Below, in pieces: positions 1-7,499 of a DNA stretch of 48,751 bases (positions are counted from its first letter, which is position 1; every line of letters begins with the position of its first letter). The stretch is from Clostridia bacterium. Lineage in GTDB: Bacteria; Bacillota; Clostridia; Oscillospirales; CAG-272. The notes under the pieces are model-generated. The model ran no database searches, was not told the DNA's origin, and was given only the letters and a program-made list of their open reading frames with translations. A program made the translations under genes and the position numbers. The stretch spans positions 1 through 48,751 of the forward strand of contig JAFTBN010000007.1 of the NCBI GenBank assembly GCA_017455185.1, given 5' to 3'.

Positions 1-23
1 AGACAGACAGACAGACAGACAGA
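1..23. repeat. AGAC tetranucleotide microsatellite
   Basis: The window opens with five and three-quarter perfect copies of AGAC. No gene overlaps it. It lies at the very edge of the window, so its true length is unknown. It could be a real slippage-prone tract or a contig-end artefact. Confidence 0.8.
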
Positions 24-59
24 TAGGTAATACTGCCTTTTTTTGTCATCCAATAGATA

Positions 60-102
60 AACACCCAATGTAGACGCCATAGGTCTATTTGGGTGTTTTT
101 TG
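60..102 (+). terminator. Rho-independent terminator of a gene left of the window
   Basis: An outer stem AACACCCAA / TTGGGTGTT encloses an inner stem TAGAC / GTCTA, and a run of T follows directly. It should end a transcript that comes from outside the left edge. Confidence 0.8.
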
Positions 103-134
103 TTTTGCTTTGATGTCGGAGGCCGGTTGAAAAC

Positions 135-266
135 ATGCCTCTTAACAAGAGATTTGAATGTGCTGTAGTTGAGAAAAATGAGGGTGCCGAGAACAAGGAC
201 GCGCGGCAGGCAAGCATCAAGGAGGCCTACCTTGGCCGGTATAAAAGCAAAACTAAAGAGTTATAA
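135..266 (+). CDS. Possible 43-residue small protein
   Basis: An ATG opens a short frame of 43 codons ending in TAA. A GGAGG lies 12 nt upstream, which is longer than usual spacing. The product would be rich in Lys and Glu, with no membrane segment or motif I recognise. It sits between a terminator and the Cys-rich lipoprotein gene, so it could be a leader peptide, the remnant of a lost gene, or chance. No function is proposed. Confidence 0.25.
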   Translation: MPLNKRFECAVVEKNEGAENKDARQASIKEAYLGRYKSKTKEL

Positions 267-357
267 ATCATCGAAAAAGATTTGGAGTCGAAAAACGCAC
301 ACCGATGCACATTGTTTTTTTGTGTGTCGACCGTAAGGAAAGGAGGATGCTGACAAA

Positions 358-1182
358 ATGAAGTTTGATGATTTTCTTGAAAAACTGTTTCACACCCGGC
401 TCGGGTGGTTTATATTGGTTTCCGCTGCAGTGTCGCTGCTTTTGCTGATCTGCAGCTGCAGCAATCAAGCGGGAGAGGTTTGCGGTTGTAAGATCGGCTG
501 TACTAAGTACGCCTGCGTCAATACCGGCGGGTGTGATTGCGATCCCAGTTGCGGAGGAGACCTCTGCGGAACATGGGATTCTTGTGCGATCTGTGGGTAT
601 AAATGCTCACAGACACAGTACAACTGCGAAGGAAGAGTATGTAATGATGACAGCGTGAATGTGATTGTGGAACTGCCTTTCGGCTTGGGAACAGAAACGC
701 ACAGGGGCAGCGAAAACAGGTTGGATAAACGGGATACGTTCATCTATGGTACGGGAAACACGCAGCTATATGATCTGATGAATTCCGAATACATTGAGAT
801 CGACGGTTTCTATGACGGCGACGAGAAGATTCTCGATGCGCAGGCACGCGTTATTGATACAGGCGAGCTTAAGGACAGGATCGAAAAACACGAGATAACG
901 CTCACACTCAAGGCGACAGAAAAGAAAGCGGGCGAGAAGATCTTGGTTAAGTTCTCTTCTTCCTATGAGGAACTGATCCTCAATTCCGTGATGGTCGTCA
1001 ACGGCAGCGTCGTCGAGTATTTCCCGACACCGAGTATTGAAGGCAAAACGTTCTTAGGATGGCGCATCGCTGGCACGAACAACAATCCGGAAAAGATCAC
1101 TGCGGGCACAACGGTGTTCCATTTGTACACGCTGAACGCTCCGCTCGAGAATACCATAACGCTTGAGCCTGTGTTTAAGTGA
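358..1182 (+). CDS. Cys-rich putative lipoprotein with InlB-like C-terminus
   Basis: This 274-residue protein is not a family I can name. A hydrophobic segment at residues 16-31 runs into I-C-S-C, so Cys34 is a plausible but non-canonical lipobox cysteine. Residues 32-95 hold 15 cysteines, many in C-x-C or C-x2-C spacing, which suggests a disulfide-knotted or metal-binding head. Residues 190-274 look like a beta-grasp InlB/Listeria-Bacteroides repeat (phrase GKTFLGW). The C-terminal two thirds are similar to the next gene, including GFYDGDEKILD here against GFYCGETKVLD there. AGGAGG lies about 10 nt before the ATG. It stands upstream of an Lgt-like gene and more lipoproteins, so a surface location is likely. 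Confidence 0.75.
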   Translation: MKFDDFLEKLFHTRLGWFILVSAAVSLLLLICSCSNQAGEVCGCKIGCTKYACVNTGGCDCDPSCGGDLCGTWDSCAICGYKCSQTQYNCEGRVCNDDSVNVIVELPFGLGTETHRGSENRLDKRDTFIYGTGNTQLYDLMNSEYIEIDGFYDGDEKILDAQARVIDTGELKDRIEKHEITLTLKATEKKAGEKILVKFSSSYEELILNSVMVVNGSVVEYFPTPSIEGKTFLGWRIAGTNNNPEKITAGTTVFHLYTLNAPLENTITLEPVFK

Positions 1183-1233
1183 TCTTCGGGCAAAAGGATA
1201 AACGGAGACGCAGAAATCAAAGAGAGGACGATT

Positions 1234-1950
1234 ATGCGAATCATCAAAAGTATTATGATTACAGTTATTGTTCTGCTTTTCTGCGCTGCAAACTGTTCAT
1301 GCAGTATACTGGGAATTGAGAGCAAAGAAAAACGTGTCTACGTGAATCTTTCTCTGGGCGTTCCGGGATGGGAACTCACGGAGTTGTGGTATATTGATAT
1401 CAATAAACTCTCAAAAGGAGAACACCTCGTCCCTGCGGACAGTCACTGGGTGTATTCTTACGTGAGTCCAAACAAGGAAGGGAAACTTATTGGTCATCGG
1501 GTAGATGAGCAAAACAGATCCAACGGTTTTATCCGCTTCTCGTTCATTGAGTACTATGATATAGAGGGCTTCTATTGCGGAGAAACGAAAGTTCTTGACG
1601 GGAAGGGATACGTTTGCGATTACAGCGCGTTCAAGAGTATTCTGGAAGACGCGTATGAAACGACGGGTACCATTGACATCACGGCGCACGCGACCGAGAA
1701 ACGGGTCGGTGAATCTGTCCGTTTGGAGTTGCAGACTGAAGATGGACCTCGTGTTGTGAAGGTGACGATCGGTAAAGAAATCACGGGCTTTCCTGTGATC
1801 GACGACAGCAGATTCTTAGGGTGGAAGGAAATTGACGCGCGGCTCAGTTTTCCGGTCAAATATGAAAACGGCAGCATCTTTCATTTGTTTATGCTGAATC
1901 CGCAGGAAATGAAAGACAGTTACACGTTGATCCCGATTTATCAGGAATGA
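1234..1950 (+). CDS. Putative lipoprotein, paralogue of the preceding gene
   Basis: This 238-residue protein has a signal peptide over residues 1-20 ending in N-C-S-C. The C-S-C-S cluster is the same as in the upstream gene, although the residues before it are not a textbook lipobox. It lacks the Cys-rich head but shares the rest: an acidic GFYxG segment, a DITAHATEKRVGE strand matching TLKATEKKAGE upstream, and an InlB-like end (RFLGWKEI). The gap to the upstream gene is 51 nt, so they are probably co-transcribed tandem duplicates. The function is unknown, and a cell-surface role is inferred only from the signal and neighbours. Confidence 0.7.
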   Translation: MRIIKSIMITVIVLLFCAANCSCSILGIESKEKRVYVNLSLGVPGWELTELWYIDINKLSKGEHLVPADSHWVYSYVSPNKEGKLIGHRVDEQNRSNGFIRFSFIEYYDIEGFYCGETKVLDGKGYVCDYSAFKSILEDAYETTGTIDITAHATEKRVGESVRLELQTEDGPRVVKVTIGKEITGFPVIDDSRFLGWKEIDARLSFPVKYENGSIFHLFMLNPQEMKDSYTLIPIYQE

Positions 1951-1977
1951 AAAAGCCGCAAATAATCAGGAGGTCTT

Positions 1978-2934
1978 ATGTTCCCGCATCTGCATATTCT
2001 CGGTTTTCAAATCCCGACGTACTCTTTCATGATGTTCATTGGCGTTGTGGCAATGTTTGGGATGTTTCTGCTTCTGACGCGCAAAAAAGGGATCGAAAAG
2101 CGGTCTTTTAATCGGATGCTTTTCTTTCTCGTCCTTTGTTTGCCGGTCATCTACATATCCGCGTTCTTTTTTGATGCGTTGTTCCATTCCATTGAGGAGG
2201 GAGAGCTTGTTTACGGCGGTATCACATGGCTTGGCGGTGTGATCTGCGTCTTCCCGTTCGCCGTGTTCTGCTTTCACAAGTGGGTGCCGCAGGCAAAGGG
2301 AAGGGCGGTCGAATTCTTTTCTTACGTTTTGCCCGGTATCGTGCTCGGTCATGGCTTCGGAAGGCTCGGTTGTTTCTTCGGAGGATGCTGCTACGGTAAG
2401 GTCACAGACAGCATTTTCGGCGTGACGTTCCCGAAAGACAGCTCTGCCGCCCTGAAGTATCCGGGACCGGACGGACGCAGTTTGCCGGTCTACCCAACGC
2501 AATTGTTTGAAGCACTGTTTGAGTTTTTGCTCTTTGCGTTTATGATTATTTTCAGGAAGAGATTTGAAAAATACTTCATGCAGGTTTATATGATCGCCTA
2601 CGGCTGTTTTCGCTTCTCGATCGAATTTCTGCGCGGCGACGACCGGGGGAGCACCGGATTCTTCCTTTCACCGGCGCAAATATTCAGCATTCTCATGGTG
2701 ATCGCAGGCGTGCTGCTTGTTTTGTTTGAAAAAGGATTGGTTTTCAAGAAACTCGGTGAAAAATGCAAAGTTTGGCGCAGCGAAGCCGAAGCGAATGTCG
2801 AAAAAGCGCGCGTCGAAAAGGAGCAAACCGGCGAAGTGCGCGTTTTGAAGGAACTCTATGATCTAAAAACGCAGGGTATCATCACCGAAGAAGAATTTGA
2901 AAAAAAGAAAAAAGACATTCTTGATCGACTATAA
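1978..2934 (+). CDS. lgt: Lgt-like prolipoprotein diacylglyceryl transferase with SHOCT domain
   Basis: Lgt transfers diacylglycerol from phosphatidylglycerol to the lipobox cysteine of prolipoproteins in the membrane. This 318-residue protein has about six to seven membrane segments, the divergent core HGFGRLGCFFGGCCYG (residues 125-140), the PTQLFEALFE segment (173-182) and RFSIEFLRGD (212-221), which match the usual Lgt arrangement of conserved Gly-Arg, Pro-x-Gln-Leu-x-Glu and Arg/Glu residues. The core has Cys residues where most Lgt proteins have GNF. Residues 287-318 (ELYDLKTQGIITEEEFEKKK) form a SHOCT domain after a charged linker, which ordinary Lgt lacks. It lies 27 nt after one lipoprotein gene and 34 nt before another, which suggests it serves these lipoproteins. 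Whether it is the main cellular Lgt cannot be judged. Confidence 0.85.
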   Translation: MFPHLHILGFQIPTYSFMMFIGVVAMFGMFLLLTRKKGIEKRSFNRMLFFLVLCLPVIYISAFFFDALFHSIEEGELVYGGITWLGGVICVFPFAVFCFHKWVPQAKGRAVEFFSYVLPGIVLGHGFGRLGCFFGGCCYGKVTDSIFGVTFPKDSSAALKYPGPDGRSLPVYPTQLFEALFEFLLFAFMIIFRKRFEKYFMQVYMIAYGCFRFSIEFLRGDDRGSTGFFLSPAQIFSILMVIAGVLLVLFEKGLVFKKLGEKCKVWRSEAEANVEKARVEKEQTGEVRVLKELYDLKTQGIITEEEFEKKKKDILDRL

Positions 2935-2968
2935 ATATCTACAAATTCATACAAAGATGGAGCGGAAT

Positions 2969-5900
2969 ATGAAAAGAAACCTCGTGCTGATTGTCAGTTT
3001 GATATGCGTCCTGGCGCTGCTCGTGCAGACCCTTGCCGCATGCGGATCGGGAACATCCGAGAAGCACCCAAACAACAATAACAGCAACAACAATAACAAA
3101 AATAATCAAAGTCTGGACAGATACGAAATCAACGTGTTTGATGAAGACGGTTCACAGTACGATTATCAGGTTCTTTACGTATCGACCGATAACCAACTGC
3201 GCGTTCCAGAAAAACGCAACGGCGCTGTCTTTATCGGCTTCTATACGACCGGGGACAATATTTGTTACTTTGACGAAAACGGTAATCAGATACCCGGATT
3301 GATGATTACGAAAAATCTGGATCTGTATCTGAAGTTTGAACCGCAGTCCTGTACGATCAAGTTTGATCTCAACGGAGGAACGCTCGAACAGGGTGACGCC
3401 GGAAATTACAGAATTATGTACGGCGATACCGTCAATATCAGTTTTCCCGTTGTCGAAAAGGAAGGATACACTTTCGTCGGCTGGGAAACATCGTCGGGAC
3501 GGCTGATTTCCGAGGGCGACTGGCTGCTTGATCAGTATAGGGTTTTCGACTCGAATTACGATATCAACGAAGATAACGTTGCGATTCTGAAGGCAAGATA
3601 TGAGGAATACGTTCCGCAGATCACGCTCGATTATAACGACGGAACGGGCAAAACCGAAACGCGCAAGATTTCGTACGGTGAAACGATTGGAGACCTGCCG
3701 ACACTTGACGACGGCAGCAGTATGCTTGTCGGCTGGGCTTACTCACCGTATGCCCGCTCGAACGAGGTGATCGATCCGCTTTCCGTCAAGGCGACGGAAG
3801 ACGTTACGCTTTATGCCGTTTACTGCGAATACAGAACGGCAATGCTGGTCTACACCGACGAAAATATCAAAACGGTGCGGGTGTTCAGCGATAGTCCTTT
3901 GAAACTGCCGACAGGCGAAGAAGCGGCGGACGAGAACCCCGGATTCAACATCGTTTCCTGGTACAAGGACGCCAACTTCACGGGCGGCACAAGCGTGGCA
4001 TATCTCTATTTCAACGACAATACCGACGCCGTGTTTGCAGACTGGACGGAAGCGGTTTACACGATCGTTTTCCTCAACGATGACGGAACGCCCTATATGA
4101 GCGGTTCGTTCGACAGAGAATACGATATCGACAGCGCATTCCCGCTTCCTGTTCCGGAAGCGCGCGAGCACTATACCTTCCTTGGCTGGTGCCGCAGCGC
4201 AGACCTCTCGGATCAGCCGGTTACCGAATTGGTTCAGGGATCATACAAATCAGCGCAGATGCGCCAAAAGTGGCTGCCGGATCAGACGAGCATCGAACTG
4301 TATGTGCGCGGCGCGTGGACGGGCAACACTTCGGTGGGCTATAACGAAAAGATTTCATTTGGCGTTCCGCAGCTTGATGCAAGTGAAGAATTCAGCTACT
4401 GGTACATGATGAACGGCGAAACCGAGATCAAGCTCACCGACGAAAACGGCGAATTGCTGGCGCCTTGGACGTACACCGAAACGTCGGTCACCGTTTATGC
4501 GCGTATCAGCGCCAAAAAGAGCCTTACGCTCACCTATGCGGATCCTGCGGATTCTTCAAACACGATCGTTGTCGATATGGGTACGAAAGTCAGTGGTGAA
4601 AAAGTCCCGTTAACAAAACCCGATGCACTCTCAAAATATGAGATCCGTGCCTGGGTTGTCAACGGAGAAGAGAAATCAACTTCGCAGTCCTTCGTTCTCA
4701 CCATGCCCGACGTCGATACGAAAGTCGAGATCAGATATTCGCTTCCTGCGGCGGATTTCACAGTCAAAGGAAATCTGGTATATAAATACGGCAACCATTT
4801 CTACTCGATCATTGACAACTATTCTGTCGATTTCGGCACCGCGCGCGCACTTTGCAAATCGTTGGGAGGACACCTCGTGACCTTCTCGAATATGGAGGAA
4901 ATCAATGCGGTGCTCATGATGGAAAGTTTTGACAGCGCGGTTGGCAACTACTGGATCGGCGCGTACAGGGACGGAGACTGGAAATGGGTGACGAACGAGC
5001 CCTTCTCCTTCACCAACTGGGATCCGGGCGAGCCGAGCGGAAACGCTGACATGGCGTACATGTATGAAAGCGGTTTGTGGGATGACGCGAGCGGTAGCCG
5101 CGGGTTCATCTGCGAATGGGATTCTCCGAACGCCGCGAAAGTGCAGAACAAGACGTTGAAGAACTCCGGCGGCGAAGACGCGGCAATGGAGATCTATAGT
5201 TACAACGGACACTTCTACGCTTTCTTCAACGAGGAAAAGACGTGGGAAGATGCCGAAGGATATGCGGAGCAAATCGGCGGACATTTGGTCACGATCACGA
5301 GCGCTGAAGAGAATGAGTTTGTCAACAATACGAGAAAGTTTACGATCGGCAATTACAGAGTGTTCATCGGCGCGACCGATTATGCAAACGAAGGAACCTG
5401 GATTTGGGTGACGGGCGAAGCGTTCAACTATACGAACTGGTCCAATAATGAACCGGATAATTCGGGCAACAACGAACACTTTGCGGAACTGAACGAGTCA
5501 AACTTATGGAACGATGTGCCCGGAACGACCCAGTTCAGATACGTCGTCGAGTGGGAAAAGGCGACGGATATCGGCGTAAAGAAGTATACCTTTATCAACG
5601 GTGAGATTTCGTCAGCAAGCGAAATGCAGAAGCTCAGAAACAGCTTCCCCAAGAGTGAATTCATTCTCCGGAACGACATTGATATGTCCGGCATGGACTG
5701 GACGCCGGTCAACTTCTCGGGAACGCTCGACGGCGCGGGACACAAGATCAAGAACCTGACGATCAACGCCTCAAACGGTGACCTCGCGCTATTCAATAAG
5801 ATGAGCGGCACGGTCAAGGATCTGGTCTTTGAAAACGTCAATATCAAGAGCACCTCCTATACGCTGGTACGCGTGGCGACGGTTGCGGTCGAAATGACGG

Positions 5901-7480
5901 GAACGGTGTCGAACGTCAAAATCCTGTCGGGCAGCATCGGCGGCGAAATGACGGAATCCGGAGGTATTGCCGCGACGGTCACGGGTAGGATCGAAAACTC
6001 TGAAAACAGAGCGAGCATAGGTGGAGGAACATCCGTTACCGATGGTATCGCAGGAGGAATTGCCGCGCGTGTCCAAAACCCTGCTGTCCTTGATTATTGT
6101 ACAAATTACGGTAAGATCAGTGGATATAGATATTTAGGAGGAATTGCAAGTATCGTCGGTTCGAATGTTACTATTTCGAATTGTACAAATAATGGTGAAG
6201 TCACCGGCAAAGAACGCATAGGCGGATTGATTTCTACCATTGACGGCTCGCCTACTCTTGCATCTCTGACCAACAACGGACAGGTTACGGCAACTTCCGA
6301 CTATTGCGGCGGTATCGTTTCTTATGCAAGCTTCGGCGGTGGTGTAATTTATGATACGGTGTTCAGCAATACTGCAGCTATAACCGGAACAAATTATACC
6401 GGAGGAATAATCGGATATTGCAAGAGTTACACATACTGGGCTTCGTGGTCATGGGAAAGCACGACATTTACAATCAGCAAGTTCTCTAACAGCGGAACGA
6501 TCAAAGGTTCAGAATATACCGGCGGCGTTTTCGGATACTTAGATGTTTGGGCGCAAAGTAAAAACGGCACTTGTACCAACGCTTTGACTGCAACAGATAT
6601 TACGAACGCTGCAAATATTACCGGTAAGAGTTTTGTCGGCGGAATTGCCGGGTATGCACACACGACCAGCACTGTATCGAAATTCAGTGAGTGCTCATCA
6701 TCCGGCGAAATCAACGGCGAATACTATATCGGTGGTTTAGCCGGAAAACTCGAGAGTATAATCATCGACTCCTGTAGCAATACGAATACCCGAATTAACG
6801 CTACGGGCTATCTTGTTGACGGAACGGTATATAACGCTTATATCGGTGGATATGTGGGATACGGATATGCGGTTGAGAATTGTATCAATGACATTTCAAT
6901 AACGTATTCCAACCGAGGAAATTGCGTTGGCGGTATTGCCGGGTATTTGAACAATGTTGCAAACAACTGTCAAAACAACGGTACAATATCTGCCGTCAAA
7001 TCCGAATATGTCGGAGGAATTGCGGGATATTCCGATGTTTCCGGCGGCATAACGATGGCATATTTGACGAACACCGCAGCCATAACCGGAACAAATTATA
7101 CCGGAGGAATATTCGGATATTGCAAGAGTTACACATACTGGGCTTCGTGGTCATGGGAAAGCACGACATTTACGATCAGCAAGTTCTCTAACAGCGGAAC
7201 GATCAAGGGTTCCAATTATTCAAGCGGTATCATCGGTTATTTGAGTGTTACTGCGCAAAGTAAAAATGGCACATGCGCCAACATCTTGACTGCAACAGAT
7301 ATCTCAAATAGTGCAAGAGTATCGGGCATGTCTTATCTCGGCGGTATTTTCGGCAGCGTAAATACAACTTCCACAAGTTCGGTACTTACAGATCCTATTT
7401 CTACGGGCAAGTGTTCCGGTACCGGTGATCACATCGGCAAATACATCGGCGAAGCAACAAATATTACCATAGAAGAATAA
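2969..7480 (+). CDS. Giant surface lipoprotein: InlB-like repeats, two C-type lectin domains, GLUG repeats
   Basis: I start at the third in-frame ATG because GGAG lies 6 nt before it and a clean signal peptide follows (L-A-A-C, lipid Cys25), giving 1503 residues. An Asn-rich linker (about 35-46) follows the lipid anchor. Residues about 70-450 hold roughly five InlB B-like repeats, each with a G-x-x-F-x-G-W type phrase. Two C-type lectin domains lie at about 597-717 and 740-864. Both have the W-x-G-A/W-V-T core, and the second has an EPDN motif and WND, the usual calcium and sugar-binding positions. The region from about 890 to the end begins with a GLUG-type start (GTLDGAGHKIKNLTI) and is built of GGIAGY-type repeats forming a predicted beta-solenoid. 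It is probably an adhesin that binds host or dietary glycans. The ligand is unknown. Confidence 0.85.
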   Translation: MKRNLVLIVSLICVLALLVQTLAACGSGTSEKHPNNNNSNNNNKNNQSLDRYEINVFDEDGSQYDYQVLYVSTDNQLRVPEKRNGAVFIGFYTTGDNICYFDENGNQIPGLMITKNLDLYLKFEPQSCTIKFDLNGGTLEQGDAGNYRIMYGDTVNISFPVVEKEGYTFVGWETSSGRLISEGDWLLDQYRVFDSNYDINEDNVAILKARYEEYVPQITLDYNDGTGKTETRKISYGETIGDLPTLDDGSSMLVGWAYSPYARSNEVIDPLSVKATEDVTLYAVYCEYRTAMLVYTDENIKTVRVFSDSPLKLPTGEEAADENPGFNIVSWYKDANFTGGTSVAYLYFNDNTDAVFADWTEAVYTIVFLNDDGTPYMSGSFDREYDIDSAFPLPVPEAREHYTFLGWCRSADLSDQPVTELVQGSYKSAQMRQKWLPDQTSIELYVRGAWTGNTSVGYNEKISFGVPQLDASEEFSYWYMMNGETEIKLTDENGELLAPWTYTETSVTVYARISAKKSLTLTYADPADSSNTIVVDMGTKVSGEKVPLTKPDALSKYEIRAWVVNGEEKSTSQSFVLTMPDVDTKVEIRYSLPAADFTVKGNLVYKYGNHFYSIIDNYSVDFGTARALCKSLGGHLVTFSNMEEINAVLMMESFDSAVGNYWIGAYRDGDWKWVTNEPFSFTNWDPGEPSGNADMAYMYESGLWDDASGSRGFICEWDSPNAAKVQNKTLKNSGGEDAAMEIYSYNGHFYAFFNEEKTWEDAEGYAEQIGGHLVTITSAEENEFVNNTRKFTIGNYRVFIGATDYANEGTWIWVTGEAFNYTNWSNNEPDNSGNNEHFAELNESNLWNDVPGTTQFRYVVEWEKATDIGVKKYTFINGEISSASEMQKLRNSFPKSEFILRNDIDMSGMDWTPVNFSGTLDGAGHKIKNLTINASNGDLALFNKMSGTVKDLVFENVNIKSTSYTLVRVATVAVEMTGTVSNVKILSGSIGGEMTESGGIAATVTGRIENSENRASIGGGTSVTDGIAGGIAARVQNPAVLDYCTNYGKISGYRYLGGIASIVGSNVTISNCTNNGEVTGKERIGGLISTIDGSPTLASLTNNGQVTATSDYCGGIVSYASFGGGVIYDTVFSNTAAITGTNYTGGIIGYCKSYTYWASWSWESTTFTISKFSNSGTIKGSEYTGGVFGYLDVWAQSKNGTCTNALTATDITNAANITGKSFVGGIAGYAHTTSTVSKFSECSSSGEINGEYYIGGLAGKLESIIIDSCSNTNTRINATGYLVDGTVYNAYIGGYVGYGYAVENCINDISITYSNRGNCVGGIAGYLNNVANNCQNNGTISAVKSEYVGGIAGYSDVSGGITMAYLTNTAAITGTNYTGGIFGYCKSYTYWASWSWESTTFTISKFSNSGTIKGSNYSSGIIGYLSVTAQSKNGTCANILTATDISNSARVSGMSYLGGIFGSVNTTSTSSVLTDPISTGKCSGTGDHIGKYIGEATNITIEE
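3071..3106 (+). repeat. AAC/AAT codon tract encoding poly-Asn linker
   Basis: Twelve codons, of which ten are AAC or AAT, encode an Asn-rich spacer just after the lipidated cysteine of the giant lipoprotein. It likely acts as a flexible tether through the cell wall. The simple codon pattern could also slip during replication. Confidence 0.8.
6380..6604 (+). repeat. Intragenic direct repeat, copy 1
   Basis: This segment of the GLUG region is almost identical to 7082-7306, exactly 702 bp (234 codons) downstream. The first part, encoding ITGTNYTGGIIGYCKSYTYW and what follows, differs at only a few bases. It points to a recent in-frame duplication or gene conversion inside the adhesin. Confidence 0.9.
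7082..7306 (+). repeat. Intragenic direct repeat, copy 2
   Basis: Second copy of the near-identical block at 6380-6604, in the same reading frame. The first 130 bp are nearly unchanged, while the last 90 bp have diverged more. Recombination between the copies would remove or add exactly 234 codons without breaking the frame. Confidence 0.9.
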
Positions 7481-7499
7481 AAACCGGGAGGATATTCAC

